A DNA stretch of 64,000 nucleotides from Bacteroidota bacterium (lineage in GTDB: Bacteria; Bacteroidota; Bacteroidia; Flavobacteriales_D; Sanyastnellaceae): the NCBI GenBank assembly GCA_027622975.1, contig JAQBVN010000012.1, positions 1 to 64,000 of the forward strand. Direction: 5' to 3'. Of this stretch, positions 55,760-64,000 are shown in pieces; positions within the stretch are counted from its first letter, which is position 1, and each line of letters opens with the position of its first letter. The notes below the pieces were generated by a model. The model saw only the letters and a list, made by a program, of their open reading frames with translations. It did not search any database and was not told the origin of the DNA. The translations under genes and the position numbers were made by a program.

Positions 55760-55931
55760 GTTCGAGAATCGCACGATTCTCGCTCCCGGGGTCGCCTGTC
55801 CTTGCAACCCTTCGCCCCTCCTCATCTCGGGAGAACCCAACTTACGTGCAGACCTCGCTGGCATGTCAGACCCCATAAGAGGAGGGACGGGCCGGGTCAT
55901 GGGAGGGCGATTCATCGCGGGATGGCTTGGG

Positions 55932-56882
55932 TTACGATCGAAGTTCCTCTTCTGCCAGTGCCCGTTGAAAGTCTGCATACACGCTGCGTATTCCGTCGTG
56001 CAGTGTCGTCGAGGCCTTCCAGCCCAATCCATTGATTTTCCCAACATCGAGGAGCTTGCGGGGGGTGCCGTCGGGTTGGGTGGTATCCCATACAATGGAC
56101 CCTTCATAACCCACAGAGGAGGCGATGAGTTCTGCGAGTTCCTTGATTGTGACGTCGGTTCCCGTTCCCACGTTCACCCAGCCCGGCTGGTCGTGATGGA
56201 CCATCAGGTGGAGACAGGCCTGCGCGAGGTCATCCACGTGAAGGAATTCGCGCCTTGGGGATCCCGTCCCCCAGCAGACAACCTGCGGAGCTCCTGAAGT
56301 TTTGGCTTCGTGAAAACGACGGACCAATGCTGGAAGCACGTGACTGTTTTGCGGATGGTAGTTGTCTCCGGGGCCGTACAAATTGGTGGGCATGGCGCTG
56401 ATGAAGTTGCACCCGTGTTGGTCACGGTAGGCGTCGCACAACTTGAGACCCGCAATCTTGGCGATTGCATAAGGCTCATTGGTGGGCTCCAAGGCCCCTG
56501 TGAGGAGGGCATCCTCAGTCATGGGTTGGGCCGCATGTTTGGGATAAATGCATGAACTGCCCAAAAACAAAAGCTTTTTCACGCCCGCCTCACGCGCCGC
56601 CTCGATGATGTTGGCTTCCATCATGAGGTTGTCGTAGAGAAAATCGGCTTTGTAGGTGTTGTTGGCGTGAATGCCACCCACCTTCGCTGCCGCGAGGTAC
56701 ACATGTTCCGGGCGGGTTTCCATCATGAATTCACGCACTGCAGCTTGGTCTCGGAGGTCCAGTTGGGACGACGTGCGCAAGACGAGGTCATGGCATCCGG
56801 CGGCCTTTAACGCCCGAACCAAGGCGGAACCCACCATGCCCCGGTGGCCTGCCACGTAGGTGGTCACATCAAGTTTGGTCAT
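55932..56882 (-). CDS. fcl: GDP-L-fucose synthase
   Basis: 316 residues. The epimerase/reductase completing GDP-L-fucose synthesis from the Gmd product. Rossmann [16 protein letters not shown] (10-25), [12 protein letters not shown], the catalytic Tyr-x-x-x-Lys in [10 protein letters not shown], and [20 protein letters not shown] are typical. A promoter-like TACCTTTA lies 4 nt before the ATG. Its partner gmd is 19 kb away on the same strand. Confidence 0.97.
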   Translation of the reverse strand: MTKLDVTTYVAGHRGMVGSALVRALKAAGCHDLVLRTSSQLDLRDQAAVREFMMETRPEHVYLAAAKVGGIHANNTYKADFLYDNLMMEANIIEAAREAGVKKLLFLGSSCIYPKHAAQPMTEDALLTGALEPTNEPYAIAKIAGLKLCDAYRDQHGCNFISAMPTNLYGPGDNYHPQNSHVLPALVRRFHEAKTSGAPQVVCWGTGSPRREFLHVDDLAQACLHLMVHHDQPGWVNVGTGTDVTIKELAELIASSVGYEGSIVWDTTQPDGTPRKLLDVGKINGLGWKASTTLHDGIRSVYADFQRALAEEELRS

Positions 56883-56886
56883 GTCC

Positions 56887-56894
56887 TAAAGGTA
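56887..56894 (-). promoter_or_regulatory. Near-consensus -7 element TACCTTTA for fcl
   Basis: One mismatch to TAnnTTTG (last base) on the minus strand, ending 4 nt before the fcl ATG. Confidence 0.4.
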
Positions 56895-56927
56895 CAGCAC
56901 GAGGGCTCGATGAGGAAGGAAAAGATG

Positions 56928-57797
56928 TCATGTTGAAGTGTTCATGGCGTGGCGCAGCCCATCGCCTAGCCAGGTGAAGGAGAGGACCAAACTTGCAATC
57001 AAGGCACCAGGTATGATGGCGAGCCATGCATGTTCAGTGGTCAGCAAATGGGTGTGTTCCTTGACGATGTTTCCCCAGGAGGGCATCGGGATTTGGGCTC
57101 CAACTCCCAGAAAACTCAATCCCGCCTCGATGAGAATGGCCGATGCAAAATTGGCTGCGGACACCACAACCAGTGGACCGAGGGCATTGGGCAACATGTG
57201 GCGCAACATGATTTTTCCCGAAGAGAGATCCAAGGCTCGGGCGGCCTCCACAAAGGGCTGCTCCCGGAGGCTGAGGAACTGGCCCCTGACAATTCGCGCC
57301 ACTTCGACCCACATCGTCAATCCGATGGCCAGAAACACCTGCCAAAACCCCTTGCCAAACGCCAAGGTGATGGCGAGCACCATCAACAAGGTGGGTACAG
57401 ACCACATCACTTGCAGAAACCACGAAATGACGGCATCGGTGCGCCCCCCCACGTAGCCCGCCACCCCACCGAGCAACAGTCCGAGCAACAGGCTGATTAA
57501 CACAGAACCCATGCCGACTGACAAGGAGATGGCGCTTCCCGCCATCAATCGGCTCAGGACGTCTCGGCCATATCGATCCGTGCCGAGCCACGCCGTGTGC
57601 GTGGTCCCTGAATCGTCTGTCCACGTCATGCCGGGTGCCAGAAGTCCGGATTCGAGGTGTTGGTCATTGGCCATCGGGCTGGGATCAGGTCTGAGCCAGG
57701 GGCCTCCGATTGCGATGATCACCCACAGTGCAATCCATGCCAGTCCAAGGGCGGCCATCCGGTGGTCCGCCAATTGCGAAAGAAGGGGAGGAAGCAT
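56928..57797 (-). CDS. ABC transporter permease, OppC/DppC type
   Basis: 289 residues from the ATG at 57797. It has the OppC/DppC layout: an N-terminal helix (MAALGLAWIALWVIIAIGGP), a periplasmic segment HTAWLGTDRYGRDVLSRLMAG, then the transport core with the EAA loop (QPFVEAARALDLSSGKIMLRHMLPNALGP) and GLSFLGVGAQIPMPSWG. Imports peptides or nickel with partners that are not in the window, so it is an orphan here. It starts 5 bp after the GT2 gene's stop. Confidence 0.93.
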   Translation of the reverse strand: MLPPLLSQLADHRMAALGLAWIALWVIIAIGGPWLRPDPSPMANDQHLESGLLAPGMTWTDDSGTTHTAWLGTDRYGRDVLSRLMAGSAISLSVGMGSVLISLLLGLLLGGVAGYVGGRTDAVISWFLQVMWSVPTLLMVLAITLAFGKGFWQVFLAIGLTMWVEVARIVRGQFLSLREQPFVEAARALDLSSGKIMLRHMLPNALGPLVVVSAANFASAILIEAGLSFLGVGAQIPMPSWGNIVKEHTHLLTTEHAWLAIIPGALIASLVLSFTWLGDGLRHAMNTST

Positions 57798-57802
57798 GGC
57801 CT

Positions 57803-59173
57803 TCACGGGTCGCAAGTTCGCCCTTTCCACCTTGGTTTGGAAGGGATGTTGAAAGGTTGCAGCAGTCCGGTTTTGGCCAGCACCAACAGGGGAACTTGCA
57901 GTGGTTGTGTGAGGGCGAGAATCAACCAATCTTGGGTTTGAACCCTCAGTCCAAACCACGCGACCACTCCACGCGCAAATCCGATGTGCAAGGCGCTGAT
58001 GAGGGTCCAAGTTGCCCCGGCCATGGACCATGCTCCGGGGCTGCCATCAAGGGCCGCACCAGCCACCATGCCGACTTGCGTCGCCGCCACTGTGGCCATC
58101 CACCACGCTGTTTTTTTCGCATGGCGGCTGTAGTGCCGGGTCTTTCCAGCCCACCTCAGCCGTTGCGCCACCCATGAGGCCACATTGGCCGCCCCAGGCG
58201 TCCATACCCTCGCATCCTTGTCGTGAAGCCATCGACAAGCCCATCCCTGGGCATGCAGCCTTTGCAAGACCATGACGTCATCGCCTGAAGGTCCTGAAGT
58301 CCTCGTGTCCGGGTAGATTTCGGGCCGAACCGCAAAATTGGCGCCCGAGGCGGAGGCTGGCCTTCCTGCCCCCAATTCGCCAGCTGCCCACCCCATTTGC
58401 GTGGCAAAATCCAGTGCTTGAACTCGGCCCCACCATCCTTCACCCCGCCCAGTGGGTTGCCCATCGTTGGGCCGGTCACCCAGCCCTTCGGTCGGTCCAT
58501 CGTCGGGCCAATCCATTCGCCCGCCCCTCGACTCCCCCTTCAATCCGCCCCTCGACTCCCCCTCTCGACCCCCTGTGGGAACCCCAATGCCAGAGGGTCT
58601 CTCCTGCAGCACAACGGGACCTGCCACAGCCGCCACATGCCGTGGTTGCTCACACAAGAAGACCTGCCATGCTGAGGCCCAGTCCAATCCAAGGCTGACG
58701 TCTGCATCCAAGGTCACAACCCAAGGCGTGGAAACCCTTGTCATGGCGGCGAGCAGTGCAGCCTTTTTGCCTGCGCCTGAACCGTGTTGGGTCTCTAACC
58801 TGAGGACGTTGACCCCTTGGGAGGTCGCCACCTCGGCGGTTTGGTCTTCACTGTGGTCGTCCACCACCCACACATTCATCTCCAGTCCGAGCTTCAGGCG
58901 GGCAGCCTCCAACTCCTCAAGCAGCCGAGGAAGTCGACAGGCTTCGTTCCTGGCGGGAATGACCACGGTGAAGCACGCTTGATGCGCGGTGCTGTCCAGA
59001 GGGGGGGCATCGTCAAAGGGAGTTTCCAAGGCTCGGGATTCCGGCACCTTGTCGTGGGACTTCTTGCCCGCCTTGCGCCATCCTTTCGACCAGCGGACAA
59101 CGGTCCATGCATGTGAGATGCACACGGCAACAGCCGCCATGGCAAGCGCTTGCATCCATCCTGTCACAATCAT
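57803..59173 (-). CDS. Membrane GT2-family glycosyltransferase
   Basis: 456 residues from the ATG at 59173, overlapping the flippase-like gene's stop (ATGA). N-terminal helix, then the GT-A fold: CFTVVIPARNEACRLPRLLE, VWVVDDHSEDQTAEVA, VTLDADVSLG (DxD-like), GANFAVRP, SGDDVMVLQRLHAQGW, and QRLRWAGKTRHY (the QxxRW motif of processive or membrane GT2 enzymes). C-terminal membrane helices. A low-complexity Gly/Arg/Asp insert of about 45 residues, between the DxD region and GANF, is partly coded by a 24-bp tandem repeat. The product is unknown. Confidence 0.88.
   Translation of the reverse strand: MIVTGWMQALAMAAVAVCISHAWTVVRWSKGWRKAGKKSHDKVPESRALETPFDDAPPLDSTAHQACFTVVIPARNEACRLPRLLEELEAARLKLGLEMNVWVVDDHSEDQTAEVATSQGVNVLRLETQHGSGAGKKAALLAAMTRVSTPWVVTLDADVSLGLDWASAWQVFLCEQPRHVAAVAGPVVLQERPSGIGVPTGGREGESRGGLKGESRGGRMDWPDDGPTEGLGDRPNDGQPTGRGEGWWGRVQALDFATQMGWAAGELGAGRPASASGANFAVRPEIYPDTRTSGPSGDDVMVLQRLHAQGWACRWLHDKDARVWTPGAANVASWVAQRLRWAGKTRHYSRHAKKTAWWMATVAATQVGMVAGAALDGSPGAWSMAGATWTLISALHIGFARGVVAWFGLRVQTQDWLILALTQPLQVPLLVLAKTGLLQPFNIPSKPRWKGRTCDP
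58521..58563 (-). repeat. 24-bp in-frame direct repeat in the GT2 gene
   Basis: 19-bp identical blocks at 58521-58539 and 58545-58563, period 24 bp, coding for GESRGGLK/GESRGGRM in the low-complexity insert. Confidence 0.75.
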
Positions 59174-60177
59174 CGTGGGTTGGATTGTGATTTGGAACGA
59201 GGAACAGACCTTCGGAGGCGCTGCGGGATGGCTGAAGATGCTGGCATGATCCATCCCCACAAACCTCCCAAAAAGGCTGATCCAGCCCGGTTGATGAGCC
59301 AAACTACGCCCGTGGCCACCACCACGGAAGGGAGTGTTTGGTCAAACACAAGCACTGCCACGGCCTCTCGCATGCCCAATTCCACTGGCCAGGGAATGCT
59401 GTGCAAGGCGCACCAAATGGCGGCCACCCTCGGAAAGCCCTCGCTCCATGCTTCAGAAGTGGTCACCACCCCAAAGGCCACAAGGCAGGCCACGTATTGC
59501 GAGGCAAAGACCAGGTAGCGGGCCAGGCTCAATCCAAGGACTGTCCACGTGGCCCCGCGACTCGTTAACAGCACAGCTCCAACCATGCAAGCGACACAGA
59601 GTGCGAGCCCGGGCCACATCCAACCCCAAACAACCATTGCCACCCCGCCCATCAACCAAGTGGCCCATCCCTGGGCCACGGCGCCCCAACCAAAGGCGGT
59701 GGCTACCTCTCTTGCCCGGGGGGAACGGGTGGATTGGGGTTCGATCGCAGTGTTGGGGTGGTTCCCTTCTACGGACACCCCATGGTTTGACGCCTCTCGC
59801 ATCATCGCCCAACGACCCGCCCCGTCGGCCAAGCGAAAGGGACCGAACAGGGCCCATGCTTGCCCGACCAGCACTTCACCCCATGAAGCTTTCCACGAAC
59901 TGTCACCCAAGCGCTTGGATTTGAGGTGTCGCCATTTGGCCACTTCCAAGCCCAGGTTGACCGGCCACAGCACCACGGCCAGGATCAACGCCCCGAACGA
60001 TACCAATCCGATCCCGGGCAAGGCGGCCCATCCCCCGTGCTGGGAAATCTGCCACACCAAGATGACCAATCCCAAACCAGACGTTGCGCGCACCAAGAAT
60101 TGCTCCCTGCGACTCACCCACGCCTTCAACTTCCTAGGGAAGGCGTACTTTGGCTCAAGAAATGGATGGGCCTTCAT
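59170..60177 (-). CDS. Flippase-like (LPTD/UPF0104-type) membrane protein
   Basis: 335 residues from the ATG at 60177. Six to eight membrane helices with the lysylphosphatidylglycerol synthase membrane-domain look: LVWQISQHGGWAALPGIGLV, LILAVVLWPVNLGLEVAKW, GQAWALFGPFRLADGAGRWA, and a C-terminal PVELGMREAVAVLVF. Such proteins occur with glycosyltransferases and may move lipid-linked sugars; here it is coupled to a GT2 enzyme. A hydrophilic insert (NHPNTAIEPQSTRSPRAREV) is unusual. A TAACTTGG element lies 8 nt before the ATG; divergent from ruvC with 18 bp between starts. Confidence 0.75.
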   Translation of the reverse strand: MKAHPFLEPKYAFPRKLKAWVSRREQFLVRATSGLGLVILVWQISQHGGWAALPGIGLVSFGALILAVVLWPVNLGLEVAKWRHLKSKRLGDSSWKASWGEVLVGQAWALFGPFRLADGAGRWAMMREASNHGVSVEGNHPNTAIEPQSTRSPRAREVATAFGWGAVAQGWATWLMGGVAMVVWGWMWPGLALCVACMVGAVLLTSRGATWTVLGLSLARYLVFASQYVACLVAFGVVTTSEAWSEGFPRVAAIWCALHSIPWPVELGMREAVAVLVFDQTLPSVVVATGVVWLINRAGSAFLGGLWGWIMPASSAIPQRLRRSVPRSKSQSNPR

Positions 60178-60195
60178 CTCGCCCCCCAAGTTACC

Positions 60196-60882
60196 ATGGC
60201 CAAGAAGGTTCACGACATGTCTCACCCGCGCAATTCAGCCTCCGCCTCAAGTTCTGAGGTCGAGCGAATCATTTTGGGCATTGACCCGGGCACCACGATC
60301 ATGGGGTACGGAGTCATTCGAGCGCGCGGTAAAAACGATGTCGAGTTGTTGGAGATGGGGGCCTTGCATTTGGCCAAAATCAAGGATCACGCCTTGAAGC
60401 TCAAAAAGATATACGACCGTGTGAAGGGGTTGATTGAAAGCCACGCCCCCGATGAGTTGGCGGTGGAGGCACCCTTTTTTGGCCAAAACGTGCAGTCCAT
60501 GCTCAAACTGGGCCGGGCACAAGGAGTGGCCTTGGCGGCCGCCCTGGCTTATGACATTCCTGTGGCGGAATACGCGCCTCGACGCGTCAAACAAGCCGTG
60601 ACGGGCAGCGGTTCAGCGTCCAAAGAGCAGGTCGCGGGCATGGTGCAACGAACCCTCAACATTCCTGCAGGCGACATGCCCAAGGAACTCGATGCCACGG
60701 ACGGACTGGCCGTGGCTTTGTGTCATCATTTTCAGTTGGCCACGCCCAAGATGCAGCGCGGCGCGGGAGGGTGGAAGGCGTTTTTGGCGGACAATCCCGA
60801 TCGCATTTCAACTTCGGCCTCCCGACCCTTGCCCAAAGAAAAGAGGGCAACTCCGTCGAGTCGCCCTCCCACTGTTGAATGA
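60196..60882 (+). CDS. ruvC: Holliday junction resolvase RuvC
   Basis: 228 residues from the ATG at 60196 (60217 also possible). Cleaves Holliday junctions with RuvAB. Catalytic acids are visible: Asp30 in ILGIDPGTTIMGYG, Glu in LAVEAPFFGQN, and the Asp pair in LDATDGLAVALCHH. The YAPRRVKQAVTGSG motif is also typical. The last 15 codons (KEKRATPSSRPPTVE) are encoded by the first copy of an 83-bp repeat, so the C-terminal tail comes from a terminator element rather than from the RuvC fold. Confidence 0.97.
   Translation: MAKKVHDMSHPRNSASASSSEVERIILGIDPGTTIMGYGVIRARGKNDVELLEMGALHLAKIKDHALKLKKIYDRVKGLIESHAPDELAVEAPFFGQNVQSMLKLGRAQGVALAAALAYDIPVAEYAPRRVKQAVTGSGSASKEQVAGMVQRTLNIPAGDMPKELDATDGLAVALCHHFQLATPKMQRGAGGWKAFLADNPDRISTSASRPLPKEKRATPSSRPPTVE
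60835..60868 (-). terminator. Leftward terminator hairpin, left-hand copy inside ruvC end
   Basis: Identical to the copy at 60989-61022 and placed within the last codons of ruvC, antisense to it; a backup stop for leftward transcription. Confidence 0.6.
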
Positions 60883-60988
60883 AAACAAGTAAACTGTTAT
60901 CGAAGCTTGCGCTTCAGTGTTTCTAACGCGCGAAGTTCTTGAAAGGTTACAGTGGGACTCGAAAAAAAAAACCAACGCACTTGTGTGG

Positions 60989-61022
60989 AAAGAAAAGAGG
61001 GCAACTCCGTCGAGTCGCCCTC
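60989..61022 (-). terminator. Leftward terminator hairpin for ddl/purK, right-hand copy
   Basis: On the minus strand the stem GAGGGC/GCCCTC plus an inner ACTC/GAGT pair (one mismatch) is followed directly by TTTTCTTT, a U-tract. It would end the purK-ddl transcript about 260 nt past ddl. Confidence 0.7.
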
Positions 61023-61283
61023 CCACTGTTGAATGAAAACAAGTAAACTGTTATCGAAGCTTGCGCTTCAGGGTTCTTGAACGAGGGTGGGTCCTTCAGA
61101 GTTTCGTTTTTCCGAAAAAAAAGGCCCGAAACCTCGAAACTTGAGCGTTGACAAGGGTTTTGGGCTCATTTTTTTCTTGATGTCAGGCCATTTCGGGGGA
61201 TGGACCTTTGATTTTGGCCTTCAATTCGCCCTCCGCCTGTCCCTCCGCCTGTCTCCACGACGTCGAGTGACGTCAAAAAGCGA

Positions 61284-62324
61284 TCAAGCACCCCTTTGAC
61301 TGAGGGCATCATCAAGAATTCGCGAGATCAGAGCGGTTTTGTCCAAGCCCGCCACTGCGGCTTGCTGCGGGATGATGCTCTGTTCACTGAATCCTGGCAC
61401 AGCATTCACTTCAATGACATGAGGCGCTTTGCCGGATTCCATCATCATGTCCACGCGTGCCATGCCTTGCATGTGAAGCTTTCGATAGACAAACACAGCT
61501 GTTTCCTGCATGCGCTTGGTGGACTCGTCGTCAAGGTCGGCCGGTGTGACCTCGCGGCTTTGTCCCTCGTATTTGGCGGCGTAGTCAAAAAACTCGTTAT
61601 CCGTCAATATTTCGGTCACAGGCAAGGCCTGCAACCCTCCATGTCCGTCAGGAATGACCCCACAGGTGAATTCTCGCCCCCGCAAGAGCCCTTCGACCAA
61701 CACGGTGGAGGATCCGGTGGCTCGTGCCTTTTCAATGGCAGGCCACAGGCTCTCCATGTGTTTCACTTTGGATACGCCGATGCTGGAACCGCTTTCATTG
61801 GGTTTGACAAAGCAAGGGAGTCCCAAACGAGCCACCACCTCCTTCAATTCCGCGTCTCCCCATTGATCTCTGGGCAGGCATTCCACGGAGGGAGCCACCT
61901 GAACCCCTGCGTCGCGGAGCAAGGCTGTGGTCCAACCTTTGTGAAAGGTGGTGGCCATGGCTCGCGCGTTGGCCGTTGTGTGGGGAAGTCCCGTCAACTG
62001 AAGGTGAGCCTGAAGGAGTCCGTCTTCCCCCGGGGTTCCGTGCACCATCACAAAGGCAACATCAAATCCGGCGCGATTCCCGTCACCAGTTTCATAGGTG
62101 TTGTCTGCCATGTCCCATGGAACGCGTTGGCCATCCGATGACCGTTCAACCCACCATCCGTCGTGGTCAATGTGAACGAGCACGGGTGCAAACCGGGAAC
62201 GGTCCATGTGGTTCATGACCATGGCAGCACTGCGCCGCGAAACCTCCGCTTCACCGGAATATCCTCCGGCCAACACGGCCACCCTCAAGGGTTGGTTGGA
62301 ATTGCCCATGGAACCAAAATTCAC
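61284..62324 (-). CDS. ddl: D-alanine--D-alanine ligase
   Basis: 346 residues from a GTG at 62324 that overlaps the purK stop (GTGA); an ATG at 62309 is the alternative. This ATP-grasp enzyme makes the D-Ala-D-Ala dipeptide of peptidoglycan. VLAGGYSGEAEVSRRSA, VMVHGTPGEDGLLQAHLQL, LPCFVKPNESGSSIGVSKV, GREFTCGVIPD and the terminal IEVNAVPGFSEQSIIPQQA match Ddl of Bacteroidota. Confidence 0.96.
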   Translation of the reverse strand: MNFGSMGNSNQPLRVAVLAGGYSGEAEVSRRSAAMVMNHMDRSRFAPVLVHIDHDGWWVERSSDGQRVPWDMADNTYETGDGNRAGFDVAFVMVHGTPGEDGLLQAHLQLTGLPHTTANARAMATTFHKGWTTALLRDAGVQVAPSVECLPRDQWGDAELKEVVARLGLPCFVKPNESGSSIGVSKVKHMESLWPAIEKARATGSSTVLVEGLLRGREFTCGVIPDGHGGLQALPVTEILTDNEFFDYAAKYEGQSREVTPADLDDESTKRMQETAVFVYRKLHMQGMARVDMMMESGKAPHVIEVNAVPGFSEQSIIPQQAAVAGLDKTALISRILDDALSQRGA

Positions 62325-63550
62325 CCTCGAATGGTCCCCGTCACACGCATGGATTGTCGAAGTTTCAACACGTCGCGTTGGACGGAATCGATGTCCGGTC
62401 CGGTCACAGTGACGTGCCCCATCTTCCGGTGGGGTTTCACCGTCGATTTGCCGTAGAGATGGACATGAACGTTGGGCATGGCCAGCGCCTCTTCCATGCC
62501 TTCATACAGGGGCGTGCCGTGAGCATCGGGCGCGCCGATGAGGTTCAGCATGGCTGACGCAGGATGCAACGGCTGGGTGTCACCCAAGGGAAGGTTGAGC
62601 ACGGCGCGCAGGTGCTGTTCAAACTGCGAGCAGACGTTGCCCTCAATGGTGTGGTGACCGCTGTTGTGCGTGCGTGGTGCCAATTCGTTGACCCAGAGCT
62701 TCCCATGGTGGTCCAAGAACATTTCGACTGCGAGTAGCCCGACGAAATCCATGGCCTGGACCACTCTCAGCGCGAGTTCTCGGGCTTCGCGCTCGAGGGT
62801 TTGGGAAATGGCTGCTGGGGCCATCAAGTGATCGACGAGGTTGATCTCAGGATTGAACACGGCCTCCACCACGGGGTAGACGGCGGTGTCTCCTGAAGCG
62901 TTCCTGGCCACAATCACGCTGAGTTCCTTGTGGATGTCGACCCGCTGTTCCAGCACACTTGGGGCGTCAAAAGCGCGTTGGGCCGCATCCTGGCTGTTGT
63001 GGAGGATTTGAACGCCCTTGCCGTCGTACCCGCCGGTCCGTAGTTTCTGCACGATCGGGTAGCCCATGCTGGCGACCTCGTTCGCCCCGTCCACCAGGAC
63101 AAAAGGCGCACTCGGGATTCCCCAAGTTTCGAACGCTTGCTTTTGCCGACCCTTGTCTTGGATGAGGGCGAGGTGGGCGGGGCGAGGAACGACTTCGACG
63201 CCGTGGTTTGCCAAGGATTGTAGGCCTTCGACGCTCACATGCTCAATTTCCACTGTGATCACGTCCAACCCCAGACCGAAGTCGACCACGGCGTCGGCGT
63301 CTTGGAGGTCGCCCTGGACAAACCGGGCCGTGAGATGTCGGCACGACGCCTCCTCACTTGGGTCCATGACCTCCACACGAACGTCCCAATTCAAGGCTTC
63401 CTGGATCATCATGCGACCGAGCTGGCCTCCACCCAGGACGCCCATCCTGAGCTTGGGCCCCAAGGAGGGGCGGGCTTCAGCTGAACGGGAATGTTCCGAA
63501 GATCGCGCGGAAGCTGGGCTGGAGTCGGAGGGATGGGGCTGTGATTCCAT
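62321..63550 (-). CDS. purK: 5-(carboxyamino)imidazole ribonucleotide synthase
   Basis: 409 residues from the ATG at 63550. ATP-grasp enzyme converting AIR and bicarbonate to N5-CAIR in purine synthesis. KLRMGVLGGGQLGRMMIQEAL, VITVEIEHVSVEGLQSLA, VQKLRTGGYDGKG, VEMFLDHHGKLWVNELAPRTHNSGHHTIEG are diagnostic. The ~35-residue Ser/Glu-rich N-terminus before KLRMGV is unusual, but the TATCTTTG promoter 4 nt before this ATG supports it; the ATG in KLRMGV is an alternative. Coupled to ddl. Confidence 0.95.
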   Translation of the reverse strand: MESQPHPSDSSPASARSSEHSRSAEARPSLGPKLRMGVLGGGQLGRMMIQEALNWDVRVEVMDPSEEASCRHLTARFVQGDLQDADAVVDFGLGLDVITVEIEHVSVEGLQSLANHGVEVVPRPAHLALIQDKGRQKQAFETWGIPSAPFVLVDGANEVASMGYPIVQKLRTGGYDGKGVQILHNSQDAAQRAFDAPSVLEQRVDIHKELSVIVARNASGDTAVYPVVEAVFNPEINLVDHLMAPAAISQTLEREARELALRVVQAMDFVGLLAVEMFLDHHGKLWVNELAPRTHNSGHHTIEGNVCSQFEQHLRAVLNLPLGDTQPLHPASAMLNLIGAPDAHGTPLYEGMEEALAMPNVHVHLYGKSTVKPHRKMGHVTVTGPDIDSVQRDVLKLRQSMRVTGTIRG

Positions 63551-63554
63551 GGGC

Positions 63555-63562
63555 CAAAGATA
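63555..63562 (-). promoter_or_regulatory. -7 element TATCTTTG for purK
   Basis: Exact TAnnTTTG match on the minus strand, 4 nt before the ATG at 63550. Confidence 0.6.
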
Positions 63563-63628
63563 CCGGAGCCATTCATCGTGTGAAACTTTGGGTCTCGTCA
63601 AGCGGGCGTTGTGAAGCAAATTTTGAAC

Positions 63629-63636
63629 GAATTTTG
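63629..63636 (+). promoter_or_regulatory. Near-consensus -7 element GAATTTTG for the MscS-type gene
   Basis: One mismatch to TAnnTTTG, 4 nt before the ATG at 63641; divergent from the purK promoter. Confidence 0.45.
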
Positions 63637-63640
63637 ACCC

Positions 63641-64000
63641 ATGGAAATCCTCAACGACACCTCGTTTCTCGGAAACCCACTCCTCGAATGGGCCCAAGCT
63701 TTGGGCTACTTTTTGGGTGGCGTTTTGTTGGCCCGCTTGGCGTTTATCCTGTTCAAGCGCGTGTTTCAAAGGCTCGCTGCCAAAACCCAAACCCAATGGG
63801 ACGACGTGTTGGTGGATCAGGTGGAGGAGCCTGTCGCTCTGGGAATCGTCATTTTGGGCTTCTGGTTGGGTTACGAGCACCTTCATTTTGGAGCCGGTGT
63901 GGACGACTTCATGGAGCACGTCTTCCAAATCCTCATCGCAATCGACATCACATGGTTGGTGGCGCGTTTGTTGGATTCTGTGGTGAGCAACATCATTCTG
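63641..64000 (+). CDS. Partial CDS, MscS-type mechanosensitive channel N-terminus
   Basis: 120 codons, open to the right edge. Begins MEILNDTSFLGNPLLEWAQA, then helices ALGYFLGGVLLARLAFILF, VALGIVILGFWLGYEHLHF and IAIDITWLVARLLDSVVS, with TQTQWDDVLVDQVEEP between. This matches the membrane part of small MscS-family channels that open under osmotic stress. The conserved pore helix and cytoplasmic beta domain lie outside the window. Confidence 0.75.
   Translation, partial: MEILNDTSFLGNPLLEWAQALGYFLGGVLLARLAFILFKRVFQRLAAKTQTQWDDVLVDQVEEPVALGIVILGFWLGYEHLHFGAGVDDFMEHVFQILIAIDITWLVARLLDSVVSNIIL

Larger units (their letters stand above)
60835..61071 (+). repeat. Duplicated 83-bp element (two identical copies, 154-bp period)
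   Basis: 60835-60917 and 60989-61071 are identical over 83 bp. Each contains a GC-rich hairpin and then a second one, GAAGC-TTGC-GCTTC. Copy 1 covers the end of ruvC; copy 2 is in the gap. The remaining sequence 61072-61283 shows only A/T runs and a 12-bp CTCCGCCTGTCC-like repeat; no credible gene was seen there. Confidence 0.9.

Noticed and set aside
61087-61299. A 70-codon open frame between ruvC and ddl
   Set aside because: No recognisable motif; spans low-complexity sequence and the ddl end.

Overview
The window looks like chromosomal DNA from a fairly GC-rich member of the phylum Bacteroidota, most likely a Flavobacteriales/Cryomorphaceae-like lineage. The grounds are a TonB-dependent receptor with an N-terminal carboxypeptidase-regulatory domain next to a very large secreted protein with a type IX-like C-terminal domain, DUF6089/DUF2490/OstA-like/Wzi-type envelope proteins, a cytochrome oxidase accessory cluster in the order common in Bacteroidota, and repeated matches to the Bacteroidota -7 promoter element TAnnTTTG. 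No tRNA, rRNA or CRISPR array was recognised.

Layout. 1-2330 is an accessory patch: the start of a leftward glycosyltransferase-like gene, a small anchored protein, an IS66 transposase remnant, a small gene split by an amber stop, and short repeats. 2333-13653 is metabolic: fumarylacetoacetase, Rel/SpoT, an OstA-like protein, a Fur-family regulator, purA, the sulfate-activation genes cysC-DUF2061-cysD-cysN, and glyA. 13837-25788 holds envelope and secreted proteins: DUF6089, a YyaL-type thioredoxin-domain protein, a TonB receptor and a 1379-residue secreted partner. 25943-31674 is a two-gene efflux system in which the RND pump and a TolC-type outer-membrane factor form one polypeptide. 31776-38732, leftward, has an ACR3 arsenite pump, DUF2490, a glycosyltransferase with an LpxH-like phosphoesterase, gmd and an MsbA-type ABC exporter. 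38898-42278 has rpmH, a tandem hairpin array, a phosphopantetheinyl transferase, ahcY and a methyltransferase.

42341-51511 runs leftward. It contains tsaB fused in frame to a lipoprotein, a MacA/TolC-type pair, and the cytochrome oxidase cluster ctaB, two subunit III genes, subunit IV, a tandem SCO protein, DUF420 and a small CxxC protein. 51621-60177, also leftward, is a polysaccharide and envelope region: two Wzi-like barrels around a WecA-type transferase, fcl, an oligopeptide-type ABC permease, a GT2 glycosyltransferase and a flippase-like membrane protein. ruvC, a duplicated terminator element, ddl, purK and the start of an MscS channel finish the window. gmd and fcl together make GDP-L-fucose, and with the WecA, Wzi, GT2 and flippase genes they suggest surface polysaccharide synthesis.

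The most notable observations are: (1) the RND-TolC fusion with an internal signal-peptide-like segment; (2) the TsaB-lipoprotein fusion without an intervening stop; (3) TAnnTTTG-like promoters lying only 4-7 nt before start codons at 13 genes, which implies widespread leaderless mRNAs; (4) a tandem SCO protein with one domain stripped of its metal ligands; (5) tandem or duplicated hairpin and minisatellite elements placed at converging gene ends.
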